Shown here: piece after piece, positions 17,259 through 25,950 of the stretch
How the letters are laid out: each line of letters begins with the position of its first letter
Numbering within the stretch: position 1 is the first letter of the stretch
Source of the DNA: Acidobacteriaceae bacterium
GTDB lineage: Bacteria; Acidobacteriota; Terriglobia; Terriglobales; Acidobacteriaceae
NCBI GenBank assembly: GCA_027449965.1
Contig: DAIDKP010000026.1
Span: forward strand, 186,001 to 250,000
Length of the DNA stretch: 64,000 nucleotides
Direction: 5' to 3'
The notes under the pieces: model-generated
Told to the model about the DNA's origin: nothing
What the model saw: only the letters and a program-made list of their open reading frames with translations
Database searches by the model: none
Translations under genes and position numbers: made by a program

Positions 17259-18647
17259 ATGATGGGACAGAGGTCAGGCAGAAAATTCGGGAAGCGATGG
17301 CGTGGCGTGGTCGCGCTGATGCTGGCGTGCGGATGGTGCGCGACGGGTGTTTCGGCACGGGCGCAGATTTCGCTTTCGACCGTGGTGGACCTGGCGCAGC
17401 GCAACAGCAGCAGCGTGAAGCTGGCCGAGGCGGACGTGCAGAAGACACGCGCAGTGTTGACGGAGATGAACGACGTCTATATCCCGAATCTGGATGTTGG
17501 TTCAAGCATTGGACCGCCCACGATTGGATTTCCCGCCGGACAGCCGTCCATTGCCAATGCGACGATGTCTTCGCTGGTCTTCAGCTTTTCGCAGCGTTCG
17601 TATACACAGGCAGCGGAGGCTGGATACCGGTCAGCGCAACTGGCGCTGAAGGATGCGGCGGAGCAGACGGCGCTGGATGCTTCAAGCGCGTATTTGGAAC
17701 TGGACACGGTGACGCGCGAGATGGATGCGGCAGCGGCGCAGCAGCAGGATGCGCAGCGGCTGGAGTCGATTGAAGAGCAGCGCGTGACGGCAGGTGTGGA
17801 TTCACACAGCGACCTGCTGGAGAGCAAGCTGACACTGGCGCAGCTTCACCTGAAGCAGATTCAGCTTGGAAACCGGGCGGCAATTCTGCGGGCACAACTG
17901 GCGACGATGACGGGTCTGCCGGCGGCTTCCGTTGCGACGCTGCATGATTCGATACCGCAGATTCCGGCGGTCAACACCCCGGTGCAGCCGATGGCTGGAC
18001 TGGCGGCGGCGCAGGAACATGCTCGTTCGCTGCTGTTGCAGGCGCGAGGCGATGCGCAGGTGAATCATCTGCCGCTGATTACCTTTGGCGCGCAGTACAA
18101 TCGCGACTCCAACTCGCTGAACAACTACAGCACGTATTATCAGCACTTCAAGGCGGACAACTTCAGCATTGGGGTGACGATTCAGATTCCACTGTTTGAT
18201 CTGGTGCATCGGGACAAGGCTCGGGAGTCGGCCGCCGATGCCTTGCGCTCGCGCGTGGAGGCCGAGCAGGTGAGCCGACAAAACGATGTGCAGGTGGCGA
18301 CGCTGAATGCGCAACTGGCCGAACTGGCGACGCTTGAAGAGATTGCCTCGCTGAAGCAGGAGATTGCGCAGGACCAGTTGCGGCAGGTGCAAAGCGAGTT
18401 GCAGTATGGCAATGGATCGGGCGCGGGCGCTGATGCTGCGCCGCAGGTGACGCCGAAAGCGCTGCAACTGGCCGAGATTGACGAGCAGACAAAAGTGATG
18501 GACGCCGAAGAGACGGAGTTCAACCTGAGCAAGGCGCGGCTGAGCCTGTTGCGAGCGCTGGGCCACATGCAGGATTGGCTGAGCACGCTGGGTGCAAAAG
18601 CCGGTGGAGCGGCCACAGATATTGCTGCGCCGGGCCGTGGACGGTGA
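17259..18647 (+). CDS. TolC-family outer membrane efflux protein
   Basis: 462 aa. Signal peptide ending at ARAQ, then two OEP repeats with long alpha-helical stretches (about 50-230 and 255-440) and short beta segments such as LPLITFGAQYNRD and NFSIGVTIQIPLFD, the usual OEP barrel pattern. Forms the trimeric outer-membrane duct for the adaptor upstream. It lies 39 nt after the TPR gene. ATG 17259 is followed at once by a second ATG. Confidence 0.88.
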   Translation: MMGQRSGRKFGKRWRGVVALMLACGWCATGVSARAQISLSTVVDLAQRNSSSVKLAEADVQKTRAVLTEMNDVYIPNLDVGSSIGPPTIGFPAGQPSIANATMSSLVFSFSQRSYTQAAEAGYRSAQLALKDAAEQTALDASSAYLELDTVTREMDAAAAQQQDAQRLESIEEQRVTAGVDSHSDLLESKLTLAQLHLKQIQLGNRAAILRAQLATMTGLPAASVATLHDSIPQIPAVNTPVQPMAGLAAAQEHARSLLLQARGDAQVNHLPLITFGAQYNRDSNSLNNYSTYYQHFKADNFSIGVTIQIPLFDLVHRDKARESAADALRSRVEAEQVSRQNDVQVATLNAQLAELATLEEIASLKQEIAQDQLRQVQSELQYGNGSGAGADAAPQVTPKALQLAEIDEQTKVMDAEETEFNLSKARLSLLRALGHMQDWLSTLGAKAGGAATDIAAPGRGR

Positions 18648-18726
18648 GTCCAAGGGGACGCTGACTGGAAGATTCCTCACGCTGTGGCGTGAAAATTCGA
18701 CGAAAATGCTAAACTGGAAGTGACTT

Positions 18727-20196
18727 ATGCCATTGAAGACACTGTTTCTGAATCCGCCCTCGTTTGAAAACTTTGATGGTGGCGCCAGCTCCCGCTGGCC
18801 AGCCACACGCGAGATTGAGTCCTACTGGTATCCAGTGTGGCTGACGTATCCTGCGGGACTGCTGGAAGGCTCGCGTCTGCTGGATGCTCCGCCGCACCAT
18901 GTGAGTGCCGACGAGACGATCCAAATCTGTAAGGACTACGAGTTTCTTGTGCTGTTTACCTCGACGGTGGGCTGGACGGGAGACCAGAAGCTGGCCGAGG
19001 CGATCAAGGCGGCGAATCCGTCGATCCGCATAGCGTTTGTGGGGCCGCCGGTGACGACTTCGCCGGATAAGGCACTGAATGAGTGCCCGGTGCTGGACTT
19101 TATCTGTCGCCGCGAGTTTGACTACTCCATCGTGGAGTATGCCAATGGCAAGCCGTTGAATGAGATTCTGGGCATCAGCTATCGCGAAAACGGGAAGGTG
19201 GTGCATAATCCTGACCGTCCGCAGATTGAAGATCTGGACGCGATGCCGTGGGCGACGAAGATCTACAAGCGCGACCTGGACGTGACGCGCTACAACGTGC
19301 CGTTTCTGCTGCATCCTTACATTTCGCTGTATTCGACACGTGGCTGCCCGGCGCAGTGTACCTTCTGCCTGTGGCCGCAGACGCTCTCGGGCCATGCGTG
19401 GCGGAAGCGCTCGACCGACGATGTGGCGGCGGAGCTGAAGTGGGCCAAGGAGAATTTCCCGGAGGTCAAGGAGTTCTTCTTTGACGACGATACGTTCAAT
19501 ATCCAGAAGGCGCGGACGATTGAACTGTGTGAGAAGCTGAAGCCGCTGAAGCTGACCTGGAGCTGCACCTCGCGTGTGACCACGGATCGCGAGACGCTGA
19601 AGGCGATGAAGGATGCCGGCTGCCGGCTGCTGATTGTCGGCTTTGAGTCGGGCGATCCGCAGATTCTGAAGAACATCAAAAAGGGCGCCACTGTCGAGCG
19701 TGCGCGCGCCTTCGCCAAGGACTGCAACGAGCTTGGTCTGACGATTCATGGCGACTTTATTCTGGGCCTGCCGGGCGAGACGAAAGAGTCGATCCAGAAC
19801 ACGATCCGGTTTGCCAAGTCGCTGGATGTGGAGACGATTCAGGTCTCGATCGCACATGCGTATCCGGGCACGGAGTTCTTTGATTACGCCGAGAAGAACG
19901 GCTTCATCACGAACGAAGATGCGATGAGCGATGCGGGCGGGCACCAGATGGCGCACATCGAGTATCCGGGGCTGCCGAAGGAGTATGTGCTGGAGATGGT
20001 GCATCGCTTCTATGATGCCTACTATTTCCGGCCCAAGGCTGCCTTCCGCGTGATCTGGAAAGCCGTGGTGAATCGTGACCTGCCGCGGCTGTATGTGGAG
20101 GCGAAGGCCTTTCTGAAGCTGCGTGGCGAGCGCAATCGCATGGTGAAGGAAGCAAAGAAATTGCAAGCGAAGACGCCGGATCCGGTGAGCGCGTAG
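18727..20196 (+). CDS. hpnJ: B12-binding radical SAM hopanoid enzyme HpnJ
   Basis: 489 aa. N-terminal cobalamin-binding-type domain (about 1-190), then a radical SAM core with the cluster motif CPAQCTFC (about residues 214-221), FFFDDDTFN and LIVGFESGDPQILK. Length and motifs fit HpnJ, which is needed for the cyclitol ether head group of bacteriohopanepolyols (shown for Burkholderia). A TAAACT box and GGAAG lie shortly before the ATG. Followed by two half-size DMT proteins. No squalene-hopene cyclase is in the window. Confidence 0.88.
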   Translation: MPLKTLFLNPPSFENFDGGASSRWPATREIESYWYPVWLTYPAGLLEGSRLLDAPPHHVSADETIQICKDYEFLVLFTSTVGWTGDQKLAEAIKAANPSIRIAFVGPPVTTSPDKALNECPVLDFICRREFDYSIVEYANGKPLNEILGISYRENGKVVHNPDRPQIEDLDAMPWATKIYKRDLDVTRYNVPFLLHPYISLYSTRGCPAQCTFCLWPQTLSGHAWRKRSTDDVAAELKWAKENFPEVKEFFFDDDTFNIQKARTIELCEKLKPLKLTWSCTSRVTTDRETLKAMKDAGCRLLIVGFESGDPQILKNIKKGATVERARAFAKDCNELGLTIHGDFILGLPGETKESIQNTIRFAKSLDVETIQVSIAHAYPGTEFFDYAEKNGFITNEDAMSDAGGHQMAHIEYPGLPKEYVLEMVHRFYDAYYFRPKAAFRVIWKAVVNRDLPRLYVEAKAFLKLRGERNRMVKEAKKLQAKTPDPVSA

Positions 20197-20208
20197 ATTG
20201 TCGAACAG

Positions 20209-20236
20209 GGCCGGGCGAGCCGCTGCCTGCCCGGCC
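20209..20236 (+). terminator. Hairpin after hpnJ, possible terminator
   Basis: GGCCGGGC pairs with GCCCGGCC, and flanking TCGAA/TTCGA extends the stem around a small bulge. There is only a weak T-rich stretch (TGTATTTTCC) further on, so termination is uncertain. Confidence 0.45.
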
Positions 20237-20307
20237 TTCGATGTATTTTCCCCGCACGACATCCTGTTTTCATTTGACGGCTGAGGCCGAAGAGAAAGCT
20301 CCGGAGC

Positions 20308-20733
20308 ATGTCCCATCGGCGACTGAAGGCCAGCCAGTACCTGATTCTGCTGCTGGTGGCGCTGTGTGCGCCGCTGGGCGATAGCTGCCTGTCGCGGGGC
20401 ATGAGCATGATGCCTGCGATCTCGCTGGCGCATCCGCTGCTGCTGTTGCAGGCGGTGTTTACGCCATGGATTGCGGGCGGGATCCTGCTGCTGATCGCAT
20501 TTTTTGCCTGTTATCTGACAGCGCTCTCCTGGGCTGACCTGACGTATGTATTGCCGACGACGGCCTTTGGCTATGTGCTGATTGCGCTGCTGGGGCGGTT
20601 CTGGCTGCATGAGCATATTTCGCCGATGCGATGGGCGGGAATCCTGCTGATTACGCTGGGTGTGGGATTTGTGGCGCAGGGACCATCCCGGACCGAGTCG
20701 GAAACGGCTTCGGGCGAAGGGGAACAGGCATGA
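20308..20733 (+). CDS. Half-size EamA/SMR-like membrane protein A
   Basis: 141 aa with four predicted membrane helices (about 10-30, 48-70, 73-95, 105-124). The end of helix 4 carries the DMT-type pattern HEHISPMRWAGILLITLGVG. Half the length of a 10-TM EamA protein, so it probably works as a dimer, most simply with the next gene, which overlaps it (GCATGATG). ArnE/ArnF, which flip an aminoarabinose lipid, have this size and pairing. A lipid or hopanoid-linked substrate is inference from hpnJ upstream. Confidence 0.75.
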   Translation: MSHRRLKASQYLILLLVALCAPLGDSCLSRGMSMMPAISLAHPLLLLQAVFTPWIAGGILLLIAFFACYLTALSWADLTYVLPTTAFGYVLIALLGRFWLHEHISPMRWAGILLITLGVGFVAQGPSRTESETASGEGEQA

Positions 20734-21140
20734 TGGCGGGGTGGGTGGCCGGTTTGCCGCCGGGGTTCTGGCCCGGCGCAGGAATGATTGTGGCTGTGTC
20801 GATTACCTCGACGATTGGCGAGGTGCTGACGGCGGCAGCGATGAAATCGATTGGCGACCTGGATGACATTCGCGCGCACAGCGGATTGACTGGGGCGATT
20901 CGTGCGGTGCTGACCTGCCCGCTGTTTTTTGTCGGAGTCAGTTTTCTGTCAATGGCGTTTTTCGCACTGCTGTTTGCCCTGAATCATCTGGACCTGAGCC
21001 TGGCGGCACCGGCTTCGGCTTCGCTGACGCTGGTGACAAATGCGATTGCGGCCAAGCTTTTTCTGCACGAGAATGTGGACCGGCGGCGGTGGCTGGCGGC
21101 GGGTTTGGTGTGCGTGGGCGTCTATCTGATTGCGCACTGA
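20730..21140 (+). CDS. Half-size EamA/SMR-like membrane protein B
   Basis: 136 aa from ATG 20730, overlapping the stop of protein A by 3 nt (the track start 20631 lies inside that gene). Four helices (about 13-35, 52-78, 80-100, 115-134) and the DMT end pattern FLHENVDRRRWLAAGLVCVGVYLI. The overlap suggests fixed-ratio production with protein A, as expected for an obligate heterodimer. Substrate unknown. Confidence 0.75.
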   Translation: MMAGWVAGLPPGFWPGAGMIVAVSITSTIGEVLTAAAMKSIGDLDDIRAHSGLTGAIRAVLTCPLFFVGVSFLSMAFFALLFALNHLDLSLAAPASASLTLVTNAIAAKLFLHENVDRRRWLAAGLVCVGVYLIAH

Positions 21141-21174
21141 AGAGGACGTAGACCGCGACGCGAAAGCGACGGGT

Positions 21175-21180
21175 TACACT
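21175..21180 (+). promoter_or_regulatory. Candidate -10 box of rdgB, leaderless spacing
   Basis: TACACT ends exactly 6 nt before ATG 21187; no SD is seen. Confidence 0.5.
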
Positions 21181-21186
21181 GCGAAT

Positions 21187-21804
21187 ATGCTTCATCTGCT
21201 GGTTGCATCGACCAATCCTGGGAAGTTGGAAGAGTTTCGGCTGGCCGCCGACGGTGTTGCGGTGCAGATTGATACGCTTCCTGCATTGAGGACGATTCCC
21301 GCGCCGGAAGAGGATGGGCAAAGTTTCGAGGAGAATGCCATCCGCAAGGCTGTTTACTATAGCCAGTTTGCGCCGGGCCAGTGGGTGATGGCCGATGATT
21401 CGGGATTGGAAGTGGATGCGCTGGAGGGCGCGCCGGGGATTCGTTCGGCGCGATTTGCCGCCGACAGCGGGCTGGTGGATTCGCCGGATGCCAATGACAA
21501 CACCGATGTGTGGAACAACATTGTGCTGCTGCAGAAGCTGGAAGGCGTGGCGATGCGGGATCGGACGGCGCGCTATCGGTGCGCGCTGGGGCTGGCTCGG
21601 AATGGCGTGGTGATTACCACGGCCGAGGGCAGCGTGGAGGGCGTGATCCTGGAAGCGCCGCATGGGACAGGCGGATTTGGCTACGATCCGCTGTTTTATC
21701 TGCCGGAGCTGGACCAGACGATGGCCGACCTGGACCCGGCGGTGAAGCTTTCACTGAGCCATCGCGGACGAGCGCTGGATGAGCTGCTGGCGAAGCTGAT
21801 GTAG
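21187..21804 (+). CDS. rdgB: Non-canonical purine NTP pyrophosphatase RdgB/HAM1
   Basis: 205 aa. Hydrolyses dITP/XTP to keep deaminated purines out of nucleic acid. Motifs: LLVASTNPGKLEEF (N-terminal phosphate-binding), FEENAIRKA, WVMADDSGLEVDAL, GGFGYDPLFYLP and the C-terminal LSHRGRALDEL. The track start (21130) overlaps the upstream gene; ATG 21187 gives the standard N-terminus and has a TACACT box 6 nt upstream. Confidence 0.95.
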   Translation: MLHLLVASTNPGKLEEFRLAADGVAVQIDTLPALRTIPAPEEDGQSFEENAIRKAVYYSQFAPGQWVMADDSGLEVDALEGAPGIRSARFAADSGLVDSPDANDNTDVWNNIVLLQKLEGVAMRDRTARYRCALGLARNGVVITTAEGSVEGVILEAPHGTGGFGYDPLFYLPELDQTMADLDPAVKLSLSHRGRALDELLAKLM

Positions 21805-21808
21805 GCCC

Positions 21809-22345
21809 CTAGAATGAGACGTCGGCTGGGACTGTGACTTTGAGTACGGATTGCTCACCGGTCATCTGCTTCCATGCGGAGCGGATGGCGTCGATTCGAG
21901 CCTCGTTCTGCGGGTTTTCCGGGTAGTCGATGATGAGCACCCTGGAGCGACCGCGATGGGGTGTGGCGTCGTGTGCGCCCTTCCACTGGCCATAGACGTT
22001 GAGCACACTGAGACCGTCGGGAAAGCGCGGCGTGACTTCGCGGTCGAGGAAGCGCATCCACTGCGCATCCGTGACGGGCTTGTGGTGAGGATGCCAGATG
22101 GCGTGAGGATCGGGATGTGTGCCGGGCGGCAGATATGGACCAAGTTCAAAGTAGAGATGCGTATCGACCCAGTGATCGGCGTGGGCCGGGTGCGCCGGAT
22201 CACCGGCGAGCGTGGCGGAGGCTTGTGAAGAAGATGGCGCGGAAGTTTGTTCCGTGACCTGCCGGGCCGCTGCTCCTGCTGCTGCTCCAGAAGGGAGCAG
22301 CAGCAGGAGTGGAAGGATGGCTGGGAGTTTGCGGGTGTGGATCAT
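21809..22345 (-). CDS. DUF3574 domain protein, exported
   Basis: 178 aa. Signal peptide (about 1-25) and a spacer, then a DUF3574-like domain recognisable from DTHLYFELGPYLPPG and RFLDREVTPRFPDGLSVLNV, with YGQWKG and a C-terminal segment ending EQSVLKVTVPADVSF. Function unknown for the family. It lies 18 nt after the cytochrome c gene on the same strand and probably shares its transcript. It converges on rdgB. Confidence 0.75.
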   Translation of the reverse strand: MIHTRKLPAILPLLLLLPSGAAAGAAARQVTEQTSAPSSSQASATLAGDPAHPAHADHWVDTHLYFELGPYLPPGTHPDPHAIWHPHHKPVTDAQWMRFLDREVTPRFPDGLSVLNVYGQWKGAHDATPHRGRSRVLIIDYPENPQNEARIDAIRSAWKQMTGEQSVLKVTVPADVSF

Positions 22346-22363
22346 CGTGCGAGGGAGTCCGCG

Positions 22364-22945
22364 TTATTTTGTTGGCCGTGTGGGCATGGCTGGCATGGCG
22401 GCAACCGGCGGCACATCGTAGGAGAGCGGCGTCTTCAGCAGATTGAGCGCATCGGGCGGCAGGGGCTTGTCGGCGTTGGCCAGCAGGACGCTGACCTGCC
22501 ACATCTGCGTTTCGGTCAGAATGTGATCGTAGGCGGGCATTCCGGTAAGGCGGATGCCGTTGGCGACCTTCCAGTATGTTTCTCCGGCGGGGTCGTCACT
22601 GACGCCGACGACGCCATCACGATGTTTCTCCCAAAGCTGCGGCACGTGAGGGAACATGTTGGCACCGACTGCGGACGGGTTGCTGTGGACGCCATGACAG
22701 AAAGCGCACTGCTCGCGGTAGATGTGCGCTCCGGCGATGAGGTTATCGGCGGAGGGCTGGATGGGCACGGTTTTGGGCATGTCGCGGTGAATGCGCGCGT
22801 GGAGGGGAATATGCGTAATCTGGCGTTCGAAGGGAAGCGGCGCATCGGCAACGGCCACGGGCGGGTTGCCGCGCGTGAACCAGAGGTAGACCAGAACGGG
22901 GCAAAGCAGGACACCGACGACAATTCCAAAGAGCAAACGAAACAT
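22364..22945 (-). CDS. Membrane-anchored cytochrome c (class I)
   Basis: 193 aa. N-terminal membrane anchor (FRLLFGIVVGVLLCPVLVYL), one heme site CAFCH at about residue 80, and a candidate axial Met in RLTGMPAYD about 50 residues later, as in soluble c-type domains. SD GGAGG 5 nt before ATG. Single-heme periplasmic electron carrier; the partner oxidase or dehydrogenase is not in this window. Confidence 0.88.
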   Translation of the reverse strand: MFRLLFGIVVGVLLCPVLVYLWFTRGNPPVAVADAPLPFERQITHIPLHARIHRDMPKTVPIQPSADNLIAGAHIYREQCAFCHGVHSNPSAVGANMFPHVPQLWEKHRDGVVGVSDDPAGETYWKVANGIRLTGMPAYDHILTETQMWQVSVLLANADKPLPPDALNLLKTPLSYDVPPVAAMPAMPTRPTK

Positions 22946-23073
22946 AGAACCTCCGTCTGGCTATTCTACGCGCGGGATCGACGAGTGGTTATTGCGCCGC
23001 GAAGAAAAAACTTTACGGTGCATCGAGTGGCTTGGTCGCGATATGCTGGGGAGCAAAGCAGGGGGATGGAACG

Positions 23074-23823
23074 ATGGCCGATCATTCGCAGATGAAACTG
23101 GGGCGGCGCGGGGTGAAGACGGACAGCCGCACGCTGAAGCTGTCCAACTATGTGAAGCCGACACTGCCGCCGGCTCCGCCGACGAGCGATTGGACGAAGG
23201 GTGTGACGAGCTGGGGCGTGATGCTGAATGACCGGCTGGGCGATTGCACGATTGCCGGCGCAGGGCACGCTGTGCAGGTGTGGTCAGTGAATACGGGCAC
23301 GATGGTGACGGTGCCGGATGAGGTGATCCTGAGCTACTACGAAAAGTGGGATGGATATAATCCGGCGAATCCGGCGTCGGATATTGGCGGCATCGAGATG
23401 AACGTGCTCAACGACTGGAAGAAGCAGGGATTTGATGGGCACAAGCTGCTGGCATTTGCGGATCCGGTGTGGACGAATCTGGAGGAGATTCGGCAGGCGA
23501 TTCACCTGTTTGGCGGAGTGTATGTGGGGCTGAATCTGCCCATGTCGGCGCAGACGCAGGATGTGTGGGATGTGGTTGCGAATGGCGGCCCGAATACGCA
23601 GCCCGGCTCGTGGGGCGGTCACTGCGTCTTTGTTCCCGCCTATGATGCGAACGGGTTTACGTGCATCACGTGGGGCATTCTGAAGACGATGACGCTGGCT
23701 TTCTGGAAGACGTATGTGGATGAGGCACATGCGCTGCTGAGCCAGGACTGGCTGGATCAGAAAGGCTCGCCTGCGGGCTTTGATCTGGCGCAGTTGCAGA
23801 CGGATCTTGGTTTGATTCGATGA
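23074..23823 (+). CDS. Papain-like hypothetical protein
   Basis: 249 aa. Not a named family to me. A papain-type triad layout is visible: Cys in MLNDRLGDCTIAGAGHAV (about residue 58), His in SWGGHCVFVPAYD, and TWG where papains have NSWG. No signal peptide. Start ATG 23074 with GGGGGA 8 nt upstream; the track start at 23032 is not needed. It could be a cysteine peptidase, a transamidase or an inactive relative. It stands alone between divergent and co-directional unrelated genes. Confidence 0.6.
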   Translation: MADHSQMKLGRRGVKTDSRTLKLSNYVKPTLPPAPPTSDWTKGVTSWGVMLNDRLGDCTIAGAGHAVQVWSVNTGTMVTVPDEVILSYYEKWDGYNPANPASDIGGIEMNVLNDWKKQGFDGHKLLAFADPVWTNLEEIRQAIHLFGGVYVGLNLPMSAQTQDVWDVVANGGPNTQPGSWGGHCVFVPAYDANGFTCITWGILKTMTLAFWKTYVDEAHALLSQDWLDQKGSPAGFDLAQLQTDLGLIR

Positions 23824-23880
23824 GCGGTTGCGTTGAGGATAGCGAGCGAGGCCGACGGGCAGCCGATGCGTCGAAGTGGA

Positions 23881-23886
23881 TACAAT
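23881..23886 (+). promoter_or_regulatory. Candidate -10 box of the amidase gene, leaderless spacing
   Basis: TACAAT ends 7 nt before ATG 23894. Confidence 0.5.
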
Positions 23887-23893
23887 CGGGAGC

Positions 23894-25240
23894 ATGTCTT
23901 CCAAAGAACATACGACGCAGGCTGGCAATGAAACACCATTGATTCGCGCATTGCTCGAGTTGGAGCCGACAGACGCGGTGCTGAGCGAGCGTCTGGAGCA
24001 GTGTCTGCTTCGGTCCAATGGGAATGCCCATCACAATACGTATCTGTGGCAGGACGCGGAGTGGTCAAGGCGCGAGCTGGACAGGACGCTGGAACGGCGC
24101 GCTGCGGCAGGTGGCCAAACGCGCGGGATGACAAGCGGAATGGAACTGGCGGGCGTGCCGGTTTCGCTGAAGGACTGCTTTGATCTGGCGGGCACGCGGA
24201 CGACGCTGGGATCGCAGTTCTATGCGGAGCGGAATCCGGTGGCGCCGGCTGATTCATGGGTCGCGGCGCGACTGCGCGGGATGGGCGCGGTGATTACGGG
24301 CAAGACGCATCTGCATGCGCTGGCGTATGGAATTACGGGAGAGAATCGCGACTATGGCGACTGCGTGCAGCCGCGGAATGAGTTGTGGCTGACGGGTGGC
24401 TCGTCCAGCGGCGCAGTGGCCAGCGTGCAGGAGGGTTCGGCGCTGGCGGCGATTGGCACGGATACGGGCGGGTCAGTGCGTGTGCCGGCGGCGCTGTGCG
24501 GCCTGGTGGGCTACAGGTCTTCACTGGGCTGGGGGAGCTGGGAGGGTGGTCATCATCTGGCGCAGAGCTTTGACACGATTGGCTGGCTCTTTCGCCATCT
24601 GGAAGACGCGCCGCTGCTGGCGCGGCTGTTTGAGACGGAGTGGAAGTCGGCGACGTCGTCGTCTACGCGGTTTGCCTATGTCGATGAGGCGTTTCTGCAG
24701 GATTGTGAGCCGGAGGTGAAAGCTTCGCTGAACGCGTGTGTGGAAGAGCTGCGCGAACTGGGGATGACCGGGACCGAGGTGCGCGTGCCGTGGTGGGAAG
24801 AAGCGCAGGAGATTTTTGCGGCGGTGCAGGCGTGGGAGGCGGCGCGGATTCATGCCGAGCATGTTGCGGGAGATTTCTCGGTGTTTGAAGCGCCGATTCA
24901 GCAGCGGCTGGAGTGGGGCGCAAGAATTACTGACGATGAGATCGCTGCGCTGCGGCAGCGACATCGGGAGTTTGGGGCGCGGATGGGTGCGCTGGTGGGC
25001 GAGCATGAGTTGGTGGTGCTGCCCTGCGCTCCGGTGGCTTGCCTGCGAGCAGGGGAAGACCATACGAGCATTCGCGCGCGGTTGCTGCGCTATACGGCTC
25101 CTGCGAGTCTGGGCGGGCTGCCAGCGCTGGCGGTGCCGTTTGTCGCCGGGGGAATGCAGGTGCTGGCCGCGAACGGCAGCGATGCGCGCCTGTTGACGCT
25201 GGCTGAGCGAATGGGCCAGGCGCGACGCGCTGCGCGGTGA
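23894..25240 (+). CDS. Amidase-signature family hydrolase
   Basis: 448 aa. Ser-cisSer-Lys triad visible: Lys in PVSLKDCFDLAGT, the glycine/serine loop TGGSSSGAVASV, and the nucleophile Ser in GTDTGGSVRVPAALCG. Resembles GatA-like stand-alone amidases; no gatB or gatC is nearby, so a role in tRNA amidation cannot be assumed. ATG 23894 is preferred to the track GTG (23876) because TACAAT lies 7 nt upstream of it and would overlap the longer start. Substrate unknown. Confidence 0.88.
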   Translation: MSSKEHTTQAGNETPLIRALLELEPTDAVLSERLEQCLLRSNGNAHHNTYLWQDAEWSRRELDRTLERRAAAGGQTRGMTSGMELAGVPVSLKDCFDLAGTRTTLGSQFYAERNPVAPADSWVAARLRGMGAVITGKTHLHALAYGITGENRDYGDCVQPRNELWLTGGSSSGAVASVQEGSALAAIGTDTGGSVRVPAALCGLVGYRSSLGWGSWEGGHHLAQSFDTIGWLFRHLEDAPLLARLFETEWKSATSSSTRFAYVDEAFLQDCEPEVKASLNACVEELRELGMTGTEVRVPWWEEAQEIFAAVQAWEAARIHAEHVAGDFSVFEAPIQQRLEWGARITDDEIAALRQRHREFGARMGALVGEHELVVLPCAPVACLRAGEDHTSIRARLLRYTAPASLGGLPALAVPFVAGGMQVLAANGSDARLLTLAERMGQARRAAR

Positions 25241-25284
25241 CGTTCTTTCGCTTTTGATCTGTACAGGCCAGAGGTGAAGATGCG

Positions 25285-25938
25285 CTAAAGCCAGCGAGCA
25301 AGCGACTGCTGCGCGCGCCAAAACGAGTAAGCGAGTGCTTCATGGAGTATCTCCTGCGTCTCCGGCTCGGCCGCGCCGCCGTCCTGGAGTGGTTTGCGTG
25401 GAGAGGCAAGAACGCGCACGCCGCTGGCGGCGAAGATGGCCTGAATGCGAAAGACGTGCGTGGGGTCGCTGACGATAAGGATGCGATGGAAGTGATTCTC
25501 CTGCGCGATGGTGAGGACGCGAGTGACGGATTCTTCCGTGGAGCGACTGCTGGTTTCTGCGATGATGGCGCTGGCGGGTACGCCGTTGGCGCGCAGGAAG
25601 GCTTCGCCGACCTGGCCCTCGGAGAAACGATCTCCGGGAGCGCTGCCGCCGAGCGTGATGAGAATGGGTGCAAGGCCGCGCTGATAGAGGTTGAGCGCGT
25701 GTTCCAGCCGTGCGCGCAGGACGCGCGAGGGACGTCCGTTATACTCCGCGGCGCCGAAGACGCAGATGACGTCAGCAGGGGCAGTCTGGTCGGTGCTGGC
25801 GGCGTGGGTGATCTGCGCATCGACCCAGCGGAACCAGCCCGCCAGCGCGATGATGCCGACGAGGAGGATGAGGGCAAGGCTTGCGCCGAGGGCAGTCTGG
25901 AGCCGGGTGAGGCGATGGGGTCGAAGAGTTCGAGTCAT
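25285..25938 (-). CDS. YdcF/SanA family protein (DUF218)
   Basis: 217 aa. One N-terminal membrane helix (about 15-37), then a DUF218 domain with VICVFGAAEYNGRPSRVLRAR, ITLGGSAPGD, ETSSRSTEESV and IVSDPTHVFR. Proteins of this family (SanA, ElyC, YdcF) affect envelope integrity and vancomycin or lipid II phenotypes in E. coli. It lies 12 nt downstream of tsaC on the same strand. Confidence 0.85.
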   Translation of the reverse strand: MTRTLRPHRLTRLQTALGASLALILLVGIIALAGWFRWVDAQITHAASTDQTAPADVICVFGAAEYNGRPSRVLRARLEHALNLYQRGLAPILITLGGSAPGDRFSEGQVGEAFLRANGVPASAIIAETSSRSTEESVTRVLTIAQENHFHRILIVSDPTHVFRIQAIFAASGVRVLASPRKPLQDGGAAEPETQEILHEALAYSFWRAQQSLARWL

Positions 25939-25950
25939 CGCGCGGCGGCC

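Noticed and set aside
18709-20616. 635-aa minus-strand ORF
   Set aside because: Shadow of hpnJ and the first half-transporter gene; the plus strand has intact radical SAM motifs.
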